Shown in pieces: positions 36,534 through 45,888 of a stretch of DNA of 64,000 nt. Source of the stretch: Butyrivibrio sp. M55. GTDB lineage: Bacteria; Bacillota; Clostridia; Lachnospirales; Lachnospiraceae. How positions within the stretch are numbered: the first letter of the stretch is position 1; each line of letters starts with the position of its first letter. The position numbers were made by a program, and so were the translations under genes. The stretch covers positions 124,001 through 188,000 of the forward strand of contig NZ_FPCD01000005.1 in assembly GCF_900116865.1 (NCBI RefSeq), written 5' to 3'. The notes under the pieces were generated by a model that saw only the letters and a program-made list of their open reading frames with translations, was not told the origin of the DNA and made no database searches.

Positions 36534-37589
36534 TCACATAAACCTTCTATTCAAAAAATCAATTCCGTCTTGTGAAAGCATGCCCGCGTCAAGTTCTGCC
36601 CTTAAGAAATTCAGTGCATTCTCATCTCCCAAAGCCGCCCTTCGCATCTGAAACTTATACTCATTAAGCCTTCCGACTATTTCGCCGACATTTCCTCCAA
36701 ATCGGGAAAAAGAAACGACTCTGCCATTTACTTCACACAGCTCCCTTACATCCATGAGAGCATTAAGCTTATTATCAAGCTTCCGTCTATCCTTAAGCTC
36801 CGCAAGTACACTGTATACAAATTCGTAATTGCCCATACCAAGTGCTTCTTCAATCGTTTCAAGAAACTGCAATCCAAGCTTATACATTTCTTCCTTTTCG
36901 GGCGACACTGTATAATACTCATCAAATCTGTATTTATCGCTATATTCATTGCAAAACTTCTCTCTGTACCTGTCATAACTTGTAAGCTTACTAAGCCCGC
37001 AGTCATGCATGCACCAAGGCTCGTTTTGCATTATTACGCCTACCTTGCGTCCTCTTCTCTTAAATTCTTCACATTGGGATAAATCATAGAAATCAAATCC
37101 GTCAAAAATGTCTTCTCTCCACGGAATATCCTCATTTGTCGCTATAAACATTCCATCAACCGCATCTGTCTCGGCAACAGTCTCTTCCGTCATCCTTTTA
37201 AATCTCAGGTCAAGGTTCTTGTCTTCATTCACCGTATAAGTTGCGCCAACAGTCCAATGATCCCATCCTGATCCGTTTGCCGGAAGGAAACCTCCGATTA
37301 CGCCAAGAAGCCCATATTGCGCATTTTCTTCAAAAACTCTGACCAGGTCTTTAGGAAAATCCCTGTTCAGAATAAAAACATCCTGGTGGATATAGATCTT
37401 ATAATCAGCATCTGTAGATCTCATCGCCGCATTATAGCCGGCACACATAGAGGGGGCATCCTTGATAGTGATAAAATCAATCTCCATGTTTTCAGGCACA
37501 TTAAGCCTGTCAATATAAAATGCACACTCACTTGCCGCCCGATCATCATTTACACAGGCGATAAAAGCCATCTTAATTTTATCCTGCAT
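36534..37589 (-). CDS. Glycosyltransferase ('YNxxM' family, flagellin-island paralogue 1)
   Basis: This 351-residue protein shares with its neighbours at 34.1-36.5 and 38.9-40.3 kb the blocks CxNDxxxxxEaxxYIdRL, DAPSMCAGYNAAM, YKIYIHQDV and DGFDFYDLSQCEEF. The first block corresponds to a nucleotide-sugar site and the HQD to the metal site of a GT-A fold. A helical C-terminal third has no motif. The ATG at 37589 is used, 10 bases after GGGGG. The product is inferred to modify flagellin or surface glycan. Confidence 0.82.
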   Translation of the reverse strand: MQDKIKMAFIACVNDDRAASECAFYIDRLNVPENMEIDFITIKDAPSMCAGYNAAMRSTDADYKIYIHQDVFILNRDFPKDLVRVFEENAQYGLLGVIGGFLPANGSGWDHWTVGATYTVNEDKNLDLRFKRMTEETVAETDAVDGMFIATNEDIPWREDIFDGFDFYDLSQCEEFKRRGRKVGVIMQNEPWCMHDCGLSKLTSYDRYREKFCNEYSDKYRFDEYYTVSPEKEEMYKLGLQFLETIEEALGMGNYEFVYSVLAELKDRRKLDNKLNALMDVRELCEVNGRVVSFSRFGGNVGEIVGRLNEYKFQMRRAALGDENALNFLRAELDAGMLSQDGIDFLNRRFM

Positions 37590-37627
37590 GATCCGCAATC
37601 CCCCAAAATCCCCGAAATCATAATCAA

Positions 37628-37656
37628 ATTATACCTAAATATTCCCACACATTCAA
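37628..37656 (-). promoter_or_regulatory. Sigma-A promoter of the minus-strand glycan operon
   Basis: TTGAAT, a 17-base spacer and TATAAT. It drives the run of genes from 37589 leftwards. Its -35 region lies 10-20 bases from a divergent plus-strand promoter. Confidence 0.78.
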
Positions 37657-37665
37657 TTAAACCAA

Positions 37666-37674
37666 TGGTATGAT
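37666..37674 (+). promoter_or_regulatory. Extended -10 promoter of the plus-strand glycosyltransferases
   Basis: TGGTATGAT (extended TGG plus TATGAT) lies 40 bases before the CgeB-like gene. It has no good -35. Confidence 0.5.
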
Positions 37675-37714
37675 AGTAATAACTATACCAAATACCAATC
37701 TTTGGAGGACTGAC

Positions 37715-38917
37715 ATGAAAGTTCTTTATCTTGATATATCAATTTTTTTCGCAAATATGGACATGCTTGACGCATTGGAAAAGTACACTGACAGCGAAGG
37801 CAATCATCTTGAAATAGTAAAATACCCATATGCCTATGAAGAAAAGAAAGCAACAAGCGATCCCGAATTTGAAGCAGACTTTCTTAAAACCATAAGGGCA
37901 ACAGATCCGGACTTCGTATTCTCATTTAATTTCCTGCCGGTAGTTTCCAAAGTCTGCAATATTGACGGCGTTAAATATGTCTCCTGGGTTTATGACAATC
38001 CGGAAGTTTTCCTTTACTCATGTCAGGTCATAAATCCCTGCAATATAGTTCTTATGTTTGATTCCAAGGAATTCGAGACATTCAGATCAGGCGGCATAAA
38101 AACCGTACATTACCTTCCTCTCGCCGCATCAACAAGACGCCTTGATAAAATGATTCCGGGTAAAAAAGAAAAAGAAAAATTTGCGGCAGACATCTCTTTT
38201 GTCGGTTCCTTGTATACAGAAAGAAGGCAATACTATGATGAGATTGCCCCAAAATTAAGCCCATATTCACTCGGATACATTGACGGACTTATCCGCGGTC
38301 AGCTTCAGGTCGACGGAATAAACTATATAGAAGAATGTCTTCCTCCGGAAATAGTCGATGAGATCCAGAAAGTAAGCAACATATATCCTTATCCCGACAG
38401 CGCCGAAACACCTGCATACCTCTATGCAAATTACATAATAAACAGACAGGCAACCATCATTGAACGAAGAGAAATCCTCACAATGATAGGTGCGCACCAC
38501 GACATGAGACTCTATACTTACGGGCAAAACAAGGCTTTCTGCCCAAAAGGCGTTGAAAATATGGGTGCAGCGGATTATTTTCTTGAAATGCCTTATATCT
38601 TCAAACTTAGTAAGATCAACCTCAACATAACTCTTAGGAGTATCCAGAGGGGAATCCCGCTAAGAGCCTATGATATCCTCGGCGCAGGTGGTTTTCTTTT
38701 GTCCAATTATCAGGTAGATCTCGCCAATATCTTCGTTCCGGGCGAAGACTTTGTATACTACGAGGATAGAAAAGACCTCCTTAACAAGATTGATTACTAT
38801 CTTGCAAATGAATCCGAGCGCAAACAAATTGCCCAAAACGCCCATGACAAAATCCAAAAAGAGCACTCCTTTGATGTACGTGTAGGACAGATAATTGACA
38901 TCGTAAAGAGTGTCTAA
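37715..38917 (+). CDS. CgeB-like glycosyltransferase, copy 1
   Basis: The 400-residue GT-B protein ends with the CgeB/Glyco_trans_1_2 domain: FVGSLYTERR, KINLNITLRSIQRGIPLRAYDILGAGGFLLSNYQ and PGEDFVYYEDRKDLL. It is a paralogue of the gene at 41.4-42.6 kb. CgeB-like enzymes modify spore surface or flagellar protein in several bacteria. The ATG follows GGAGG by 6 bases. It is transcribed with the next gene, away from the minus-strand operon. Confidence 0.85.
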   Translation: MKVLYLDISIFFANMDMLDALEKYTDSEGNHLEIVKYPYAYEEKKATSDPEFEADFLKTIRATDPDFVFSFNFLPVVSKVCNIDGVKYVSWVYDNPEVFLYSCQVINPCNIVLMFDSKEFETFRSGGIKTVHYLPLAASTRRLDKMIPGKKEKEKFAADISFVGSLYTERRQYYDEIAPKLSPYSLGYIDGLIRGQLQVDGINYIEECLPPEIVDEIQKVSNIYPYPDSAETPAYLYANYIINRQATIIERREILTMIGAHHDMRLYTYGQNKAFCPKGVENMGAADYFLEMPYIFKLSKINLNITLRSIQRGIPLRAYDILGAGGFLLSNYQVDLANIFVPGEDFVYYEDRKDLLNKIDYYLANESERKQIAQNAHDKIQKEHSFDVRVGQIIDIVKSV

Positions 38918-38933
38918 TACGAGGTAATTACTT

Positions 38934-40262
38934 ATGATACTTCGCCCTACAATAGATATAACAAAATATCAAGACAGTAACGGCAATTATACAGAATCAG
39001 GGCGCCGTGAAATGATAGCTGATACCGCCAAAGACTATGAAATCTTTTCAGAAAGATACAGTGACGATGTACTCTCTCATCAAAAGTTACTGGCTAAAAT
39101 AAACTCTCTTCTTTCGGAGTGCACAGATACTGCTTATGCAGAGATATGCAGCATTTGCGAATCATATGAATACCACAAACTGTCTAAGATTTTTACCGAC
39201 TTCGACAGATTCTTGTCCGCCCATATAATCTATCAGACAGAAAAATCCGCAGGGATATTGGGGAATATTTTTTCTCTTATAGGTTCTGTAGATGACTACG
39301 TTAGTTTAAAGCAGATGACATTTTATTTGCTCAGAAGAATACAAATGGATTTTCCCGAAGATGAGACTTACGCATTTTTTGACAACATTCTGAATATAAA
39401 TCCATCATTTTTTTACATTCTTCAAATGCTTGATGAATCTTGCACAGGTAATAAATTCGCTGTTGCAGAAAAGCTTTCGCAATACTACGAAAATTCGGGC
39501 TACAAAAATGAAGCCCTGCTAATAAAATCTTTTTCTGAAAAAAAATATGAGAATATCCCAATAAATAAACAAAAGATTTATCCGCCGGATCGCTCATACA
39601 ACAATCCCAAAAAAATTTGTTTTATAACCTGCGTGAATAACACTCTTATGTACAACGAATGCTGTTACTACATAAATAAATTACTTGTCCCCGCAGGATT
39701 TGAAGTAGAAACGATTTCAATAAGCGACGCATCAGGTATGGCTGAAGGATATAACATGGGGCAATATAAAAGCGGCGCCGATATAAACGTTTTTCTTCAC
39801 CAGGATGTCTGTATATTGAACCCGTATTTCATTTATGAAATTGCTGATATTTTCGAATCTGACAATACTGTCGGAATGATAGGCCTTGTAGGAAGTCCTG
39901 CGCTTCCACCGGATGCGGTTATGTGGCATGACAAGAGAGTCGGAAATTTATATTCTTTATCTCCAGATAACCTGTCATATGACTATAATCATGACAGTAC
40001 CGTTCATACGCATACTTTATCTACAGTAGAAGCGATAGATGGCTTTATTATGATCAGTAACAAGAGAATAGAATGGCGAGATGATCTCTTTGACGGTTTT
40101 GATTTCTACGATATTTCCCAGTGCACCGAATATCTGAACCTCGGATACAAGATTGCAGTCCCCAATCAGTCATCTCCCTGGGCAGCACACGACGACGGCA
40201 TAATGAAACTTGGTCTTTATAATAAATACAGGCTTTTGTATATAGACAAATACAAATCTTAA
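38934..40262 (+). CDS. Glycosyltransferase ('YNxxM' family, flagellin-island paralogue 2)
   Basis: The 442-residue protein has an N-terminal helical region (about 1-210) and a C-terminal domain with CVNNTLMYNECCYYINKL, ISDASGMAEGYNMGQ, INVFLHQDVCI and DGFDFYDISQCTEY, as in the genes at 34.1 and 36.5 kb. It probably transfers a sugar. It follows the CgeB-like gene by 16 bases and precedes flagellin (opposite strand). Confidence 0.8.
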   Translation: MILRPTIDITKYQDSNGNYTESGRREMIADTAKDYEIFSERYSDDVLSHQKLLAKINSLLSECTDTAYAEICSICESYEYHKLSKIFTDFDRFLSAHIIYQTEKSAGILGNIFSLIGSVDDYVSLKQMTFYLLRRIQMDFPEDETYAFFDNILNINPSFFYILQMLDESCTGNKFAVAEKLSQYYENSGYKNEALLIKSFSEKKYENIPINKQKIYPPDRSYNNPKKICFITCVNNTLMYNECCYYINKLLVPAGFEVETISISDASGMAEGYNMGQYKSGADINVFLHQDVCILNPYFIYEIADIFESDNTVGMIGLVGSPALPPDAVMWHDKRVGNLYSLSPDNLSYDYNHDSTVHTHTLSTVEAIDGFIMISNKRIEWRDDLFDGFDFYDISQCTEYLNLGYKIAVPNQSSPWAAHDDGIMKLGLYNKYRLLYIDKYKS

Positions 40263-40276
40263 TAAGAAATTTCAAA

Positions 40277-40303
40277 AGAAAAAGGGCTCCGTTTCCGGAG
40301 CCC
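40277..40303 (-). terminator. Flagellin terminator, possibly bidirectional
   Basis: GGGCTCCG/CGGAGCCC with a TTTC/GAAA loop is followed on the minus strand by TTTTTCTTTT. It lies between the two converging genes. The plus-strand side has only CCTTT. Confidence 0.88.
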
Positions 40304-40358
40304 CCTTTGGTAGTTGCAATTATGCAAATGACCAAGTTTTCTTGTGAACCATCTAAGA

Positions 40359-41180
40359 TTATCCGAGAAGTGAAAGAACACCCTGGTTTGTCTGGTTAGC
40401 CTGAGCCAGCATTGACTGTCCAGCCTGTGCAAGGATGTTGTTGTTAGAATACTTAACCATCTCGGTAGCCATATCTGTATCACGGATAGCAGATTCAGCA
40501 GACTGTGTGTTCTCAACAACGTTATCAAGGTTCTTGATTGTGTGCTCAAGTCTGTTCTGGATAGCACCGAGATCAGATCTCTGCTTTGAAACTGCCTCAA
40601 GACATCCCTTAATATTGTTGATAGTAGCTTTTGCCTTAGTAGCATCAGTACCTGTAACATCTGCGCTAAGTCCCAATCCGGTTGCAGTCATCTTATCGAT
40701 GTCAATTTTAATCTGGTTCTCAGCAGATGTCTCAGATCCAACCTGAATGTTCTTATTCTTGAATGTTCCATCAAGAAGAGCCTGGTTGTTGAACTGTGTA
40801 GCAGCACCTGTACGAGTGATCTCGTTTGTAAGTGCATTAAGCTCTGACTGGATGTACTCACGATCTGTTGTCTGAAGAGTGTCGTTAGCTGCCTTTGTAG
40901 CAAGCTCGTTCATTCTCTGAAGCATATCGTGTACTTCGTTAAGAGCACCCTCAGCTGTCTGAACTGCAGAAATACCATCCTGAGCGTTAGCTGAAGCCTG
41001 TGTAAGACCTCTAACCTGACGTCTCATCTTTTCGGAAATTGCAAGACCTGCTGCATCATCTGCTGCTCTGTTGATCTTGTAACCAGATGATAACTTCTCA
41101 CTTGACTTAGCCTGAATTCCTGTTGTGATTCCAAGCTGTCTGTTTGCATTCATTGCTGTAATGTTGTGTTGTACTACCAT
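40359..41180 (-). CDS. fliC: Flagellin
   Basis: The 273-residue filament protein has the conserved D0/D1 N-terminus (VVQHNITAMNANRQLG, KLSSGYKINRAADDAAGLAISEKMR) and the D1/D0 C-terminus (MATEMVKYSNNNILAQAG, QANQTNQGVLSLLG). A very short central region lacks D2/D3, as in other short flagellins. No signal peptide; export is by the flagellar type III system. The ATG at 41180 follows AAGGAGG by 9 bases; an upstream in-frame start has no support. It lies among glycosyltransferases on both sides, which suggests that it is glycosylated. Confidence 0.97.
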   Translation of the reverse strand: MVVQHNITAMNANRQLGITTGIQAKSSEKLSSGYKINRAADDAAGLAISEKMRRQVRGLTQASANAQDGISAVQTAEGALNEVHDMLQRMNELATKAANDTLQTTDREYIQSELNALTNEITRTGAATQFNNQALLDGTFKNKNIQVGSETSAENQIKIDIDKMTATGLGLSADVTGTDATKAKATINNIKGCLEAVSKQRSDLGAIQNRLEHTIKNLDNVVENTQSAESAIRDTDMATEMVKYSNNNILAQAGQSMLAQANQTNQGVLSLLG

Positions 41181-41185
41181 AATAT

Positions 41186-41223
41186 AATTCCTCCTTGAAT
41201 TTGTACGGTGGCATCCTTGCCAC
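41186..41223 (-). promoter_or_regulatory. Two CsrA-type binding sites in the flagellin leader
   Basis: Site 1 is a 6-bp hairpin GTGGCA/TGCCAC with AGGA in the loop (41208-41223). Site 2 is TCAAGGAGGA overlapping the ribosome binding site (about 41188-41198). A GGA in a hairpin loop plus a second site on the Shine-Dalgarno is the layout by which CsrA represses hag in Bacillus. csrA and fliW are not in the window. Confidence 0.6.
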
Positions 41224-41293
41224 TCGTTTGCTCGTTTCGAAATAGTTCTTAGTGCTGGCCTAAAAACCATCTCTGTTTTGTTTTACACTTTTA

Positions 41294-41301
41294 TTATCGA
41301 C
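41294..41301 (-). promoter_or_regulatory. Sigma-28-like -10 of the flagellin gene
   Basis: GTCGATAA matches the sigma-28/sigma-D -10 GCCGATAA at seven of eight bases. It lies about 115 bases before the ATG. A clear TAAA -35 is not seen at the usual spacing, so the call is moderate. The 244-base gap between flagellin and the next gene also holds the CsrA-type sites. Confidence 0.5.
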
Positions 41302-41409
41302 TATAAATCTAAAAAAATAACCCCTTTTTTAAAAAATAATGTATAAACTTTTTATAAACAACATTTTTTATCCAAAAGCGTCCACATAACATCATAATTA
41401 TCCTATTTA

Positions 41410-41418
41410 TGGTAGAAT
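41410..41418 (+). promoter_or_regulatory. Extended -10 giving a possible leaderless transcript
   Basis: TGGTAGAAT ends 6 bases before the ATG at 41425, which places the expected start site on the A of the start codon. There is no ribosome binding site before that ATG. Confidence 0.45.
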
Positions 41419-41424
41419 GAATTT

Positions 41425-42618
41425 ATGAATATAATATTTTACAGATATGACAGCATATGTGAACCCGATTATATTGACGCGCTAAAAGCTGTCGGCCTAA
41501 CAATAATTGAAGACAAACAGGGATTATCTGAAAACACCCTTTCTGTTGATAGCAAGATTGCCCATCTTGGTAATCTCATTGCTGATCATAAGCCTTTATT
41601 CGTTTTCTCTATAAATTTTTTTCCATTTATTGCAATGGTATGTGAAAGGATAAAGCTTCCTTACGTCTGCGTTTCAGTAGATTGCCCCGTTCTTGAAATA
41701 TACAATAATGCGATCAAAAGCCCTTATAACAGAGTTTTTCTTTTCGACCAAAAACAATATGAATCTATAAAAGACGCTAACCAAAACTGTATCTTCCACT
41801 TGCCGCTCGGTGCCGCAACAGTCAGACTGGATGCTACAATAGGCGATACTACAGGTTATGACTATGATGTATCTTTTATAGGATCTCTTTATACAGAAAA
41901 AGATCCGTACGGCGAGTTATCTTTGCCTTCGGAAATCAGCGCTTCTCTTGAAGAAAAAATGCAGTGTCAGCTCCAGGAAAGCATATACGGGCTTGAATAT
42001 ATCGAAAATACCATTACCGATAAAGAAATACAGTGTATAAAGGATACCGATCCAAATTTCTATTCATCGGCGCTCAGCATAAGAAATCTTGACAGGCAGA
42101 TTGCAATTGATGACTATATCGGTTATCACATAACAGCTATGGAACGCATAAAACTTATGAATTTACTTGCAGATAATATACAGCCTTTTAATCTCGACCT
42201 TTTTACGGGAAGCGACACAACAGTTTTATCTAAGCATGTACGTAAACGCGGTTTAGCTAAATCATTTACAGATATGCCTGTGATATTCAAGAAAAGCAAG
42301 ATCAATCTCAATACGACAATGAGGTCTATAAGATCGGGACTTCCTCAGAGAATATGGGATATCCTTGGCTGCGGAGGATTTCTTTTGACCAATTATCAGC
42401 CGGAACTTGATATGTTCCTGACTCCCGGCGTTCATCTGGAGACATACCGTTCTCACGATGAGCTGATAGAAAAAGCCAATTATTACCTGACTCATGATAA
42501 AGAACGTGAAGAAATCGCACTAAACGGTTACAGAAAAGTCTGCGCGGAAGACACCGTTCTTCACAGAGTCATTGTGATTATCAAAACCATTATGGAAAAC
42601 ATGGAGAACAATTCATGA
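41425..42618 (+). CDS. CgeB-like glycosyltransferase, copy 2
   Basis: The 397-residue protein is a paralogue of the gene at 37.7-38.9 kb. It has the same SFIGSLYTEK, KINLNTTMRSIRSGLPQRIWDILGCGGFLLTNYQ and PGVHLETYRSHDEL blocks, and an N-terminal domain starting FYRYDSICEP. It should transfer a sugar to flagellin or a surface glycan. Its stop overlaps the next start as ATGA. The start ATG has no Shine-Dalgarno. Confidence 0.83.
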   Translation: MNIIFYRYDSICEPDYIDALKAVGLTIIEDKQGLSENTLSVDSKIAHLGNLIADHKPLFVFSINFFPFIAMVCERIKLPYVCVSVDCPVLEIYNNAIKSPYNRVFLFDQKQYESIKDANQNCIFHLPLGAATVRLDATIGDTTGYDYDVSFIGSLYTEKDPYGELSLPSEISASLEEKMQCQLQESIYGLEYIENTITDKEIQCIKDTDPNFYSSALSIRNLDRQIAIDDYIGYHITAMERIKLMNLLADNIQPFNLDLFTGSDTTVLSKHVRKRGLAKSFTDMPVIFKKSKINLNTTMRSIRSGLPQRIWDILGCGGFLLTNYQPELDMFLTPGVHLETYRSHDELIEKANYYLTHDKEREEIALNGYRKVCAEDTVLHRVIVIIKTIMENMENNS

Positions 42619-43568
42619 ACGTATATATTCTTGCACCTGCAAACAGAACAAGCGGAGGCCCCGAGCTCGCGCATCAGATGTGCCACAGAATAAACGAGCT
42701 CTCACCGGGTACGGCGTTTATGATATATGTTGATCTGAATCGCCCTGTCGGAGAGGATTTAGGTGCAGATGCTCCTGCTCCCGAAGCTTATGCGATATAT
42801 GATACAGAACATATTACTGATTATGCTGCTGCCGATACTCCCGATAACGTATTTGTATTTCCCGAAGGGCTTACATTGTCTCTTCCTTTTATCAAGAATG
42901 CAAGAAAAGTTTTGTGGTGGATGAGCGTAGACAATTATATAATCTCAACCAAAGAAACAAATCTTGAAAGTATCAGAAAAGATGTTTCCCTACATTTATA
43001 TCAATCTTATTATTCCAAGGACTATGTAGAGAATAAAATTCCGAATGCCAACGGGATGTACTTATCCGACTATATAAACGATGCGCATGGACAATTTCTT
43101 TTCCCCGCACATCTAAGACAGGATATTGCGCTATACAATCCGGCTAAGGGATATAACGAACTAAAACCTCTTATAGATAGAGCTTCCTGGCTTAAGTGGA
43201 TCGCACTTACAGGTCTTGATGTTGAACATATGGTATTTATGATGCAGAATAGCAAGATTTATGTAGACTTTGGCGAGCATCCGGGTAAAGACAGAATCCC
43301 CAGAGAAGCCGCTGCAAACGGTTGCTGCGTAATCACAAACAAAAAAGGCGCTGCCGCCTTTTCTAAAGATGTTCCGATTCCTGATAACTACAAGTTTGAA
43401 GTCCCCGCTGATTCACTTGATGAGCTTGATTCGCTGCTTCACGATATTTGCGATAACTTCAAAGAACATCAGGATAAATTTGCTGATTACAGAAAAATGA
43501 TTGCATCAGAAAAGAGCTCTTTTGAAAAAGATTGTGATAAGTTCCTTGAATGGTGCAAAAAGAATTAA
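42615..43568 (+). CDS. GT-B-type glycosyltransferase-like protein
   Basis: The 317-residue protein begins VYILAPANRTSGGPELAHQM, a GT-B N-terminal loop, and later has YVDFGEHPGKDRIPREAAANGCCVITNKKGAA, the usual nucleotide-sugar/acidic region of a GT4-like C-domain. The start overlaps the previous stop by four bases, so translation is coupled. It converges on the next minus-strand gene with three bases between them and no visible terminator. Confidence 0.8.
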   Translation: MNVYILAPANRTSGGPELAHQMCHRINELSPGTAFMIYVDLNRPVGEDLGADAPAPEAYAIYDTEHITDYAAADTPDNVFVFPEGLTLSLPFIKNARKVLWWMSVDNYIISTKETNLESIRKDVSLHLYQSYYSKDYVENKIPNANGMYLSDYINDAHGQFLFPAHLRQDIALYNPAKGYNELKPLIDRASWLKWIALTGLDVEHMVFMMQNSKIYVDFGEHPGKDRIPREAAANGCCVITNKKGAAAFSKDVPIPDNYKFEVPADSLDELDSLLHDICDNFKEHQDKFADYRKMIASEKSSFEKDCDKFLEWCKKN

Positions 43569-43571
43569 GTA

Positions 43572-44651
43572 CTAATGTATCTTTTTAATTTCCATCCAAG
43601 GATTTAGATATACCGAAAGGTCACACAGATCAAATAAATATCCGTCTTTTTGACAAACATAATCAAAACTTATCTGATCCCTTCTGTGATCATAGGCCAT
43701 ATATTCATCCCACCAATCCTGCATCACTTTCTTAAGTGCCTCATCATGGTGGTCCCTTACTATGCAGCCAAGTTCCGCTATATATCCTCTAGATGTATAG
43801 CCGCTTACTATATAGTCTTCTATCTGCTTATCAAGTACTGCCTTGTCTGCTTTTCCGCGCTCAACCAGCAGCTTCGCTTCATCAACTATGCTTTTGGAAC
43901 TAAAATGCGGAAAACAGATCATTCCGCAGTCTTTGCTATAGGTATCTATAAAGCTTCTGATGTCTTTTTTTAGCGCAATAGATCCGTCGACATACACAGA
44001 ATAGTCGTACTCCGGGAAAAAAATATGCGGAAACATCTTGGGGTACCTTGAAAAGCGCACACTGTCAAGATTGTCCGGATTGTCGATTACCCTTATTTCC
44101 CATCTGCCATTGTAATCAGGTCTTTCCTTATCTGTCAGCAAAATATATGAAAGCTCTGAGTCTCCAACCTCAGGTTCATTTATAGCATCATAGTCACCTG
44201 TTATAACGGTGTAAACAACGCCTTTCCCTTTGAACTTATCAGAAGACTCTGCATATCTTAAATGATAACGTGTTCTGATATAATCAACCTGATCGACGTA
44301 GTCCATCACATTGGCAATCTGCTTATTTTTCTTATCAAGTTCACTTGCTGCCAGTTTGAGACTATCCTCAACTTCCTTATTTATCCCTTCGCTTCCGTCG
44401 GCGCATGCATATTTTATGATTGCATCCATCGCCAATATTCTTAATCCATCAATATAATTGATGTTCTCATTGACCGCTTTGTGCATAGTATTCAACACAT
44501 CTTTATTCTCTTTGCATAATAGATTATCGAAAAGCGTTTTATATACAGATAAGAAGCTTTCTCTTACAGCATCTTCCTCCATGGTTTCAGCATTATTACA
44601 GATATATGCAAGTATTTCATTAATCTGCTTTATAAGTTCCGCATTATGCAT
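43572..44651 (-). CDS. DUF616-type (TOD1/MUCI70) glycosyltransferase domain protein
   Basis: The 359-residue protein has an N-terminal helical part (1-120) and a GT-A-like domain matching the DUF616/TOD1 family: VVYTVITGDYD, YILLTDKER, RYPKMFPHIFFPEYDYSVYVDGSI (metal-binding Asp) and the C-terminal DQISFDYVCQKDGY. The family adds sugars in plants and bacteria, but the acceptor here is unknown. The ATG at 44651 follows GGAGA by 5 bases; an upstream start would have none. Confidence 0.82.
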   Translation of the reverse strand: MHNAELIKQINEILAYICNNAETMEEDAVRESFLSVYKTLFDNLLCKENKDVLNTMHKAVNENINYIDGLRILAMDAIIKYACADGSEGINKEVEDSLKLAASELDKKNKQIANVMDYVDQVDYIRTRYHLRYAESSDKFKGKGVVYTVITGDYDAINEPEVGDSELSYILLTDKERPDYNGRWEIRVIDNPDNLDSVRFSRYPKMFPHIFFPEYDYSVYVDGSIALKKDIRSFIDTYSKDCGMICFPHFSSKSIVDEAKLLVERGKADKAVLDKQIEDYIVSGYTSRGYIAELGCIVRDHHDEALKKVMQDWWDEYMAYDHRRDQISFDYVCQKDGYLFDLCDLSVYLNPWMEIKKIH

Positions 44652-44733
44652 ATAATTCTCCAAAAACGTAGTCAAATAATATTAGTAATCAAGTCAATCT
44701 TAATAATCAGCCGCCAACTTTGTCTTTAGATTT

Positions 44734-45888
44734 TTATTGTTCATCAGAGGCTGTATTTGTAGCATTTTCTTCCTGCGCGGGAGGTTGCATGCTTTCTGAA
44801 GTGTCAGTGCTCTCTTGTGTATGATGAGGTTCATTGTCATGCAACGCCGTCACTTCATCCTCAGATGCTTCCTCTGCTTTTTCTTCTACAGGAGCAATCA
44901 CGCTTGCAGCTGTACTCGCCTGCTCAGTATCTACCTGCTCACCCAGAACAGGTCTTTTTTCTACAACCGAAGCTCCGGTAGACGCCGCGTCAGTCTTTTG
45001 TTCTGTAGTTTCGGAATTATTCTGTTCAGATTCTTTTTCTCCAACCTCAGAAGTATCGGATTCAGGCTCTTTTGCCTCCTCTTGCTCCTCAGTCTGCTCG
45101 CTGCTTGCGGCAGTTGCCGCTTCCTCAAGCTCTTCCAGCTGTTCAGCCTCTTCTTCCTCAGACAAAACAGGCTCGACCTTCCAGGTAACTCTTACAACCG
45201 GATGTACTGAAATATCCTGCCAGTTTCCGTTGGGATTACAATATCCGGTAAGTCCAAAAGAATACGAATCAAAATCTATCTCTTCAGGAGACCTTGAAAG
45301 CTCGTAAGAATAGCTTCCGTTCTCCTCATCAATCCTGTAAACATATGCATCATCAGGTGCCCTGTGCATTTCGGTACTTATAGATATTTCACCGTCCTCC
45401 GAAATAGGCTTCTCATTGCCTTCATCATCTACAACTGCAAGATACATACCGCACACATCAGAGTCGCCAAAGTCTGTGTTTCCGGAAATCTCAATATCTC
45501 CGAGATTCTCAATACTTGCCGTTACCGTGACAACAACAGGCACGTTACTTCTGTTTTTTACTGTAAGCGCGTCACTACGCCTTGAAAAATCATATTCGCC
45601 CTCATGATTCCTAAACAGTATCGTCGCGCCCTCTTCGACCTTTCCTCCACCATACTTGGCTGCATCGGTCGCAAAAATAAGGCCCTGCGGATCTATAACA
45701 AAATCAAAAGGAGACTCACCGCCTTCGCTGATTGCAGGCAAAGCAACAGACACCACATCTTTTCCATATACTTCAAGTGGAAGAGTCACCGTATCAACCG
45801 CCAACGCATCAACGGGACTGATGATCGACATGACCACCATACAAATCCCTGTTAATAATGCAGTTGTCTTCATCCTTTGCATCTTCAT
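44734..45888 (-). CDS. Secreted 'DPQGLI' domain protein with acidic tail, copy 1
   Basis: The 384-residue exported protein has a signal peptide (TALLTGICMVVMSIISPVDALA), a beta-rich domain (about 33-245) and a very acidic, Ser/Thr/Glu-rich tail (about 245-384). The FDFVIDPQGLIFATDAAKY block matches FKVDPQGLIAGTDAAAY of the protein at 58.1-59.3 kb, so both belong to one family. The role is unknown; surface display is inferred. An extended -10 (TGGTATTAT, 45955-45963) lies about 70 bases upstream. Confidence 0.75.
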   Translation of the reverse strand: MKMQRMKTTALLTGICMVVMSIISPVDALAVDTVTLPLEVYGKDVVSVALPAISEGGESPFDFVIDPQGLIFATDAAKYGGGKVEEGATILFRNHEGEYDFSRRSDALTVKNRSNVPVVVTVTASIENLGDIEISGNTDFGDSDVCGMYLAVVDDEGNEKPISEDGEISISTEMHRAPDDAYVYRIDEENGSYSYELSRSPEEIDFDSYSFGLTGYCNPNGNWQDISVHPVVRVTWKVEPVLSEEEEAEQLEELEEAATAASSEQTEEQEEAKEPESDTSEVGEKESEQNNSETTEQKTDAASTGASVVEKRPVLGEQVDTEQASTAASVIAPVEEKAEEASEDEVTALHDNEPHHTQESTDTSESMQPPAQEENATNTASDEQ

